Shown: piece after piece, positions 6,668 through 11,031 of the stretch
Layout of the letters: each line of letters opens with the position of its first letter
Position numbering within the stretch: the stretch's first letter is position 1
Assembly (NCBI GenBank): GCA_002346525.1
Contig: DDZY01000047.1
Span: 4,532 to 15,562 of the forward strand
DNA: 11,031 bases
Source of the DNA: Proteobacteria bacterium UBA2996
GTDB lineage: Bacteria > Pseudomonadota > Gammaproteobacteria > Arenicellales > UBA868
Reading direction: 5' to 3'
Position numbers and translations under genes: made by a program
Notes under the pieces: model-generated
What the model saw: only the letters and a program-made list of their open reading frames with translations
The model's database searches: none
Told to the model about the DNA's origin: nothing

Positions 6668-8281
6668 ATGACCTTCGGTGACCCGATGGAATTCGATTAC
6701 GTTGTTGTAGGTGCAGGCTCGGCAGGTTGTGTCCTGGCAAATCGCCTTTCGGAAAACGGTCGATATCGGGTATTGCTGTTGGAGGCAGGGCCTCGGGACC
6801 GCTATCCGTGGCTGCACATTCCGATTGGTTACGCCAAGACGATGTTTCATCCGAAATACAACTGGCGTTATTACACCGAGCCCGATCCCGGCATGAACGG
6901 CCGGTCGATCTACTGGCCCCGCGGCAAGGTACTGGGCGGTTCCAGTGCGATCAATGGCCTCATTTATGTGCGCGGGCAGCCCGAGGACTACGAGCACTGG
7001 GCGGCGCTGGGGAATTCCGGCTGGTCGTGGCAGGAGGTATTGCCGTACTTCATCCGAGCCGAGCGAAACGAAAGAGGACAAGACCATTTTCATGGGGTAA
7101 GTGGACCCCAGGGTGTGTCGGATGTCGGCAATCCCAATACCTTGGCCCGTGCATTCATTGATGCCTGTGTCGAGGCGGGTTATCCCGCAAATTCGGATTT
7201 CAATGGCGAAAGCCAGGAGGGCGTCGGTCCCTACCAGCTGACAACTTGGCGCGGCAGACGCTGTTCCAGCGCGACCGGATATCTAAAGCCTGCCAAAGGA
7301 CGCTCTAACCTCTTTATCGAGACTGATGCCCATGTCTGTCGGGTGGGCTTTGCCGGACGTCGGGCGGAGTCGGTGGTGTTTCGCCAGGGCGGTCGGGAGA
7401 AAACGGTTACCGCAAGGTGTGAGGTGGTTCTCAGTGCGGGTGCGCTTCAGTCGCCCCAGGTTCTGCAGTTGTCCGGTATTGGTGATGCTGATCTCTTAAA
7501 GCGCCATGGCATTGATATCATGCTCGATCGGCCGGCTGTGGGTCAAAACCTGCAGGATCATCTTCAGGTACGGGTGATTCACCGGTGCAACCAGCCGCTC
7601 ACCGTTAACGATGATATGCGTAGTCTCTGGCGAAAGATGCGTATGGGGATGCAGTATGTCTTCCAGCGTTCAGGCCCGATGGCGGTGGGCATCAATCAGG
7701 CGGGCGCCTTCCTGAGGACCCGTTCTGATATCGACCGGCCCGATATCCAGTTTCACTTCGCCGCGCTTTCGGCTGATCTCCCGGGCGCACCGCTACACGA
7801 CTTCCCCGGATTTACCGCCTCCGTTTGTCAGTTGCGCCCGACCAGTCGGGGTCATCTCTCGATCAAGAGCGCCGATCCGATGGCGCGCCCGGAGATTCAC
7901 CCAGGCTATCTCTCCACTGAGTATGACTGCAGAACCGTTGTCGATGCGCTGCGAGTAGCGCGCAAGATCGCAGAGAAACCTGCTTTGTCGCAGTACATTG
8001 AAACCGAATACCTGCCGGGAGAGCAGGCGCAGTCAGACGAGGCGTTGCTGGAATTTGCCCGCGATACCGGCGTGACTATTTTTCATCCTTCGGGGACCTG
8101 CCGGATGGGATCGGATAATGCAGCGGTAGTGGATGAAGCGCTCAAGGTGCGGGGGGTGTCGGGTCTTCGGGTGGTGGACTGTTCAATCATGCCGACGCTC
8201 GTTTCCGGCAACACGCATGCACCAGCAGTGATGATTGCGGAGAAGGCCTCGGATCTTATTCTGGCTGAATCGAAAAGCTGA
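6668..8281 (+). CDS. GMC-family FAD-dependent oxidoreductase (choline/alcohol dehydrogenase-like)
   Basis: 537 aa, the normal size for bacterial GMC dehydrogenases. N-terminal FAD Rossmann motif DYVVVGAGSAG (10-20), then LLLEAGP (36-42), the first GMC signature RGKVLGGSSAINGLIYVRG (85-103), the second signature SAGALQSPQVLQLSGIG (256-272), and the C-terminal catalytic region FHPSGTCRMG (472-481, active-site H473) with SGNTHAPAVMIAEKASDLI (513-531, H517 as second catalytic residue). It oxidises an alcohol to aldehyde or ketone with FAD; the substrate cannot be read from sequence. No signal peptide, so it is cytoplasmic or membrane-peripheral. The start at 6668 has AGGG seven bases upstream; ATG 6686 (MEFDYVV) is an alternative closer to the typical family start. 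The cytochrome gene just upstream suggests a respiratory dehydrogenase rather than an oxygen-using oxidase, which is inference. Likely called BetA-like by software, but betaine synthesis context is absent. Confidence 0.92.
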   Translation: MTFGDPMEFDYVVVGAGSAGCVLANRLSENGRYRVLLLEAGPRDRYPWLHIPIGYAKTMFHPKYNWRYYTEPDPGMNGRSIYWPRGKVLGGSSAINGLIYVRGQPEDYEHWAALGNSGWSWQEVLPYFIRAERNERGQDHFHGVSGPQGVSDVGNPNTLARAFIDACVEAGYPANSDFNGESQEGVGPYQLTTWRGRRCSSATGYLKPAKGRSNLFIETDAHVCRVGFAGRRAESVVFRQGGREKTVTARCEVVLSAGALQSPQVLQLSGIGDADLLKRHGIDIMLDRPAVGQNLQDHLQVRVIHRCNQPLTVNDDMRSLWRKMRMGMQYVFQRSGPMAVGINQAGAFLRTRSDIDRPDIQFHFAALSADLPGAPLHDFPGFTASVCQLRPTSRGHLSIKSADPMARPEIHPGYLSTEYDCRTVVDALRVARKIAEKPALSQYIETEYLPGEQAQSDEALLEFARDTGVTIFHPSGTCRMGSDNAAVVDEALKVRGVSGLRVVDCSIMPTLVSGNTHAPAVMIAEKASDLILAESKS

Positions 8282-8303
8282 ACAGGGCGCGCCGCTTGAG
8301 ACA

Positions 8304-9797
8304 TCAGTCGCCGGTATTTTCGGAAAAAGCGATTGCGGCGCTGACGGCACGCCGCCAGGTGGACAGCAGAGCCCGGCGCTGGCTTTCGTTCATCGATGGG
8401 TCGAACGTTTGGTCGGCGATCCATGCCTCCTGCAGGGCGCTGAGATCATCAAAGACCCCTGCCTGAAGACCTGCCAGGCGGGCAGCACCGAGTGCGGTGG
8501 TTTCCAGAAGGGCGGGCCGGGCAACGGGGGTTCGGGTGATGTCGGCAAGGTACTGGGCGAGCCAGTCATTATTTGCCATCCCTCCGTCTATCCGCAGCAT
8601 CTCGATGTCTTCGCCGACATCATCGGCCATTGCCTCAAGGAGTTCGTAACTCTGATAGCACACCGCCTCCAGCACCGCCCGTGCGATGTGGGCAGGTCCC
8701 GTGTTGCGGGTCATGCCGAGCAAGGTGCCCCGGGCGTGGGGATTCCAGTGCGGCGCACCAAGGCCGGTAAAGGCAGGGACAAGATAGACCCCGTCGTTTG
8801 ATTCAAGACTGGCCGCAAGCCCGGCACTCTCATCCGCGGAGTGCACCAGTCCCACGGTATCCCTCAGCCACCGGACGCTCGCCCCCGCCATGAAGATCGA
8901 GCCCTCAAGGGCAAAAGTGGTTTTGCCGCCAAGGCGATAGCCCACGGTCGAGAGCAGACGATGGCGTGACTCGTATGCGCTCTCGCCCGTGTTCAGCATC
9001 GCAAAACATCCAGTGCCGTAAGTGCTCTTGAGCATCCCTCTCGTTAGGCAGCCCTGGCCCAACAGCGCAGCCTGTTGGTCGCCGACAAGTGCCCCGACTG
9101 GGATCGATACGCCCAGGATATTTTTTTCAGTGAGGCCGAAGTCATCGGCCGTATCCATTACCTTGGGCAGGATCGCTTCAGGTACGCGAAAAAGATCGAG
9201 CAGTGCGCTATCCCAGCACTGCTCGTGAATATTAAAAAGCGCAGTGCGCGAGGCATTGGTGGCATCTGTCGCATGTACCCGGCCGTCCGTTAGACGCCAC
9301 AGCAAAAAGGTGTCGATCGTGCCAAAAGCGAGTTCGCCCGATACAGCGCGTTCTCTGGCGCCCTCGACATGATCAAGTATCCACGCAATCTTGCTCGCTG
9401 AAAAATACGGATCCAGCAGCAGCCCGGTGCGTGCGGTTATATCCGTTTCATGTCCCTCGCTTCGCAGGGATGCGCAAAGATCGGCTGTACGCCGGTCCTG
9501 CCAGACAATCGCGTTATAGATCGGCTGTCCGCTGTCACGGCTCCACACGACCGTTGTCTCACGCTGGTTGGTAATGCCGATGGCGGCAGGGGACCTGTCC
9601 ATTTGTGACAGAACATTTTTAGTCACACCAAGCACGGAAGACCAGATTTCTTCCGGATTGTGCTCGACCCAGCCGTCAGCCGGGTAGTGCTGGGCGAACT
9701 CCTGCTGGGCAACATGTAGCGCTTTGCCGTTGGTATCGAAGACAATCGCGCGGGAACTCGTTGTCCCCTGGTCAATCGCAAGAATCGAGGTGGTCAT
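8304..9797 (-). CDS. glpK: Glycerol kinase
   Basis: ATP-dependent phosphorylation of glycerol to sn-glycerol 3-phosphate. It is 497 aa, very close to the E. coli length. FGGY-kinase features: AIDQGTTSSRAIVF (7-20) phosphate loop, NQRETTVVW (77-85) with glycerol-contacting R79 and E80, GDQQAALLGQG (239-249) with the catalytic base D240 (Asp245 in E. coli), YGTGCFAMLNTG (260-271), LEGSIFMAGASVRWLRD (297-313), FTGLGAPHWNPHARG (343-357) and DGGMANNDWLAQ (404-415). These blocks are glycerol-kinase-specific rather than generic FGGY. It is convergent with the GMC gene (22 bases between stops, no evident terminator hairpin) and divergent from the FAH gene. No glpF, glpD or glpR is next to it, so it stands apart from a normal glycerol regulon. 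The Shine-Dalgarno is poor. Confidence 0.97.
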   Translation of the reverse strand: MTTSILAIDQGTTSSRAIVFDTNGKALHVAQQEFAQHYPADGWVEHNPEEIWSSVLGVTKNVLSQMDRSPAAIGITNQRETTVVWSRDSGQPIYNAIVWQDRRTADLCASLRSEGHETDITARTGLLLDPYFSASKIAWILDHVEGARERAVSGELAFGTIDTFLLWRLTDGRVHATDATNASRTALFNIHEQCWDSALLDLFRVPEAILPKVMDTADDFGLTEKNILGVSIPVGALVGDQQAALLGQGCLTRGMLKSTYGTGCFAMLNTGESAYESRHRLLSTVGYRLGGKTTFALEGSIFMAGASVRWLRDTVGLVHSADESAGLAASLESNDGVYLVPAFTGLGAPHWNPHARGTLLGMTRNTGPAHIARAVLEAVCYQSYELLEAMADDVGEDIEMLRIDGGMANNDWLAQYLADITRTPVARPALLETTALGAARLAGLQAGVFDDLSALQEAWIADQTFDPSMNESQRRALLSTWRRAVSAAIAFSENTGD

Positions 9798-9824
9798 GGG
9801 TGCAACCGTAAATGCGTGGTGGCG

Positions 9825-9850
9825 GTATCCCGACCTATCCTATCGGATAC
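9825..9850. repeat. Hairpin-like inverted repeats upstream of glpK
   Basis: GTATCC (9825-9830) is the exact inverse of GGATAC (9845-9850), and nested within it TATCC (9836-9840) pairs with GGATA (9845-9849) over a 4-base loop. The repeats lie 28-53 bases upstream of the glpK start, where an operator or 5' leader structure would be. They are short, so chance is possible. Confidence 0.3.
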
Positions 9851-9877
9851 AGCGCCTGACACACCACCTTGGGATGA

Positions 9878-9939
9878 TTACCGGATATCTGATTGCTTAT
9901 GACCGGTAAAATGAGCCTGCCCCTTCGATTAATCCGGTA
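9878..9939. promoter_or_regulatory. Cluster of three CCGGTA/TACCGG half-sites between glpK and the FAH gene
   Basis: TTACCGG (9878-9884) and its exact inverse CCGGTAA (9903-9909) are followed by another CCGGTA (9934-9939). The three copies of one six-base core, in mixed orientation, fall inside a 62-base part of the 182-base divergent gap, about 40-100 bases before the FAH start. This looks like a regulator binding region. I found no convincing sigma-70 promoter pair around it. Confidence 0.3.
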
Positions 9940-9965
9940 GATTGATTTTGCGGGAGTGTTAAATC

Positions 9966-9970
9966 AGGAG
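9966..9970 (+). promoter_or_regulatory. Shine-Dalgarno of the FAH-family gene
   Basis: AGGAG nine bases before the ATG at 9980. It favours that ATG over the TTG immediately before it at 9977. Confidence 0.65.
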
Positions 9971-9979
9971 TAAATATTG

Positions 9980-10675
9980 ATGACCAAGACCGTTGCCAAA
10001 GTTGTTTCTACGCCTGACGCCGTGGTGCTGCCCGTGGCCCAGTCAGAAGGAGTCTTTCCAGTGCATCGGATTTATTGTGTGGGCCGTAACTACGCGGCAC
10101 ACGCGGTGGAGATGGGGCACGATCCGGATCGTGAGGCACCGTTTTTCTTTCAGAAAAACCCAGATAATCTTCTGGTGGATCGCGACTTCACCTATCCACC
10201 GCTGAGCGATAATGTGCAGTACGAAATCGAACTGGTCGTGGGCCTTAAAGCAGGCGGCAGCGACATTGCTGCAGAAGAGGCTCTTGACTGCGTGTTTGGG
10301 TATGCAGTGGGACTGGATATGACGCGGCGTGATCTGCAGGGTGAGATGAAGCGCCAGGGCCGCCCCTGGGAGATCGGCAAAGCATTTGAACAGTCAGCGC
10401 CGTGCTCGGCTATTTTTCCTGCAGACGTGGTGGGCCACCCGAAGGCCGGGGCAATTCGTCTCAGCAAGAATGGCGCCGTGGCTCAGTCAGGAGACCTTTC
10501 CCAAATGATATGGAAAGTCTCTGAGATCATCAGTGAACTTTCCCGTTTTTTCCTTCTCTGCCCTGGCGATCTGATTTTCACCGGGACCCCCTCGGGGGTG
10601 GGCCCCGTCCAGCGTGGTGACGACCTGCTCGGCGAGATCGAAGGCGTAGGCGTTCTGAGTCTTAAGGTCGAGTAA
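9980..10675 (+). CDS. Fumarylacetoacetate hydrolase (FAH) family protein, acylpyruvase/fumarylpyruvate hydrolase-like
   Basis: 231 aa, the size of the short FAHD1/YcgM/fumarylpyruvate-hydrolase branch rather than full-length FAH. Conserved features: IYCVGRNYAAHAVEMG (31-46), PFFFQKNPDNL (54-64), the divalent-metal triad E82 and E84 (YEIELVVG) and D113 (GLDMTRRDLQ), EIGKAFEQSAP (131-141) with the conserved lysine K134, and PGDLIFTGTPSGVGPV (195-210). Members cleave C-C bonds in beta-diketo acids such as fumarylpyruvate or acylpyruvates, or decarboxylate oxaloacetate; sequence alone does not choose. Family members are often auto-labelled ureidoglycolate lyase, but this window already has a true AllA. 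The gene is followed by a terminator and then an enolase-superfamily gene on the same strand. The start follows a good Shine-Dalgarno. Confidence 0.9.
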   Translation: MTKTVAKVVSTPDAVVLPVAQSEGVFPVHRIYCVGRNYAAHAVEMGHDPDREAPFFFQKNPDNLLVDRDFTYPPLSDNVQYEIELVVGLKAGGSDIAAEEALDCVFGYAVGLDMTRRDLQGEMKRQGRPWEIGKAFEQSAPCSAIFPADVVGHPKAGAIRLSKNGAVAQSGDLSQMIWKVSEIISELSRFFLLCPGDLIFTGTPSGVGPVQRGDDLLGEIEGVGVLSLKVE

Positions 10676-10716
10676 GCAAATTTGTCATATAAACAAGAAT
10701 AGGAGTCAAAGCGCGG

Positions 10717-10747
10717 TCAGGGTCTAATGCCCTGAAGGCTTTTTTTT
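10717..10747 (+). terminator. Rho-independent terminator after the FAH-family gene
   Basis: Stem TCAGGG (10717-10722) and CCCTGA (10730-10735) with a 7-base loop, then AGGC and eight T residues (10740-10747). It lies 41 bases after the FAH stop codon. It should end that transcript and make the following gene depend on its own promoter or on read-through. Confidence 0.72.
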
Positions 10748-10809
10748 GAGCCCAAGGCGCTCTAATATCCACCGCTTGCCATCGGAAAGGTTTGGCACAG
10801 TCTTCTTCT

Positions 10810-10816
10810 GGGAGGG
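10810..10816 (+). promoter_or_regulatory. Strong Shine-Dalgarno ahead of a non-ATG start
   Basis: GGGAGGG, eight bases before an in-frame CTG at 10825. The ribosome site is strong and well spaced, yet no in-frame ATG or GTG lies at the right distance. It therefore points to CTG (10825), or ATT (10831), as the start of the next gene. Confidence 0.5.
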
Positions 10817-10824
10817 AAGCACCT

Positions 10825-11031
10825 CTGAATATTGAATATCAACATGTTGCTTTGAAAAAGCGTTATCCGCTTCGCATCAGTCGGGGCGAAAGCGCCGGAT
10901 CGGTAAATCTTTTTGTGACCGTGAGCCGAGACGGTGTATCGGGCATTGGCGAGGGTGCGCCGGGCGGCCTAACGGGGGCCGATACTGCGCAGGCCTGCGA
11001 GGACCAGATACGCGACTTTCTGAATACTCAC
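10825..11031 (+). CDS. Enolase-superfamily enzyme (dipeptide epimerase / muconate-cycloisomerase type), N-terminal part only
   Basis: An open frame of 69 codons from CTG 10825 to the right edge, with no stop. The translation is an enolase-superfamily N-terminal capping domain: a first strand NIEYQHVALKKRYPLRISRG, the strand SVNLFVTVSRDGVSGIGEGAP with the typical GxGE pattern, a 20s-loop-like GGLTGADT, then a helix. It resembles the N-termini of L-Ala-D/L-Glu (dipeptide) epimerases and muconate or o-succinylbenzoate-type members. The catalytic lysines and metal ligands lie in the barrel beyond the window, so substrate is unknown. The start is uncertain: CTG 10825 fits the family N-terminus and the strong ribosome site; TTG 10792 and TTG 10852 are in-frame alternatives without good ribosome sites. 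Confidence 0.68.
   Translation, partial: MNIEYQHVALKKRYPLRISRGESAGSVNLFVTVSRDGVSGIGEGAPGGLTGADTAQACEDQIRDFLNTH

Noticed and set aside
8561..8801. Plus-strand frames inside glpK (within the 188-codon frame from 8235)
   Set aside because: They are shadows of glpK on the opposite strand without a plausible ribosome site or domain.
10791..10810. TTGGCAC as the -24 element of a sigma-54 promoter before the enolase-superfamily gene
   Set aside because: There is no matching GC-containing -12 element at the required distance.

Overview
The window is a purine (urate/ureide) breakdown locus, followed by a small redox pair, a glycerol kinase and the start of a second catabolic unit. Gene density is high, coding DNA is GC-rich by eye, and the protein set (XdhA/XdhB split xanthine dehydrogenase, PuuE-type allantoinase, AllA-type ureidoglycolate lyase, small c-type cytochrome) fits a proteobacterium, most likely a gammaproteobacterium of marine or halophilic type. 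That placement is inference from protein style only. No rRNA, tRNA, CRISPR array, insertion sequence or phage gene was seen. No stretch longer than about 300 bases lacks a gene; the largest gaps are 3070-3304, 9798-9979 and 10676-10824.

Layout. Minus strand, 1-3069: uraH, xdhA, xdhB (xdhB runs off the left edge), reading leftward as one tight operon. A 235-base divergent gap follows. Plus strand, 3305-6256: puuE, uraD, alc, allA, with very short gaps or overlaps, clearly one operon. Plus strand, 6327-8281: a small secreted monoheme cytochrome c and a GMC-family flavin dehydrogenase, probably a pair and possibly the tail of the same operon. Minus strand, 8304-9797: glpK, convergent with the GMC gene. 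A 182-base divergent gap follows. Plus strand, 9980-10675: a fumarylacetoacetate-hydrolase family enzyme with a rho-independent terminator, and then the N-terminus of an enolase-superfamily enzyme (dipeptide epimerase / muconate-cycloisomerase type) that leaves the right edge.

How it works together. XdhA/XdhB oxidise hypoxanthine and xanthine to urate. Urate must then become 5-hydroxyisourate, but no urate oxidase of any known type is visible here. UraH hydrolyses 5-hydroxyisourate to OHCU, UraD decarboxylates it to S-allantoin, PuuE opens allantoin to allantoate, Alc cuts allantoate to ureidoglycolate plus urea, and AllA cuts ureidoglycolate to glyoxylate plus urea. The nitrogen therefore leaves as two ureas, which would need a urease or urea carboxylase elsewhere. 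The cytochrome/GMC pair, the glycerol kinase and the FAH/enolase unit have no established role in this pathway. I see a well-ordered purine catabolic island with some unusual attachments, not a clearly new system.
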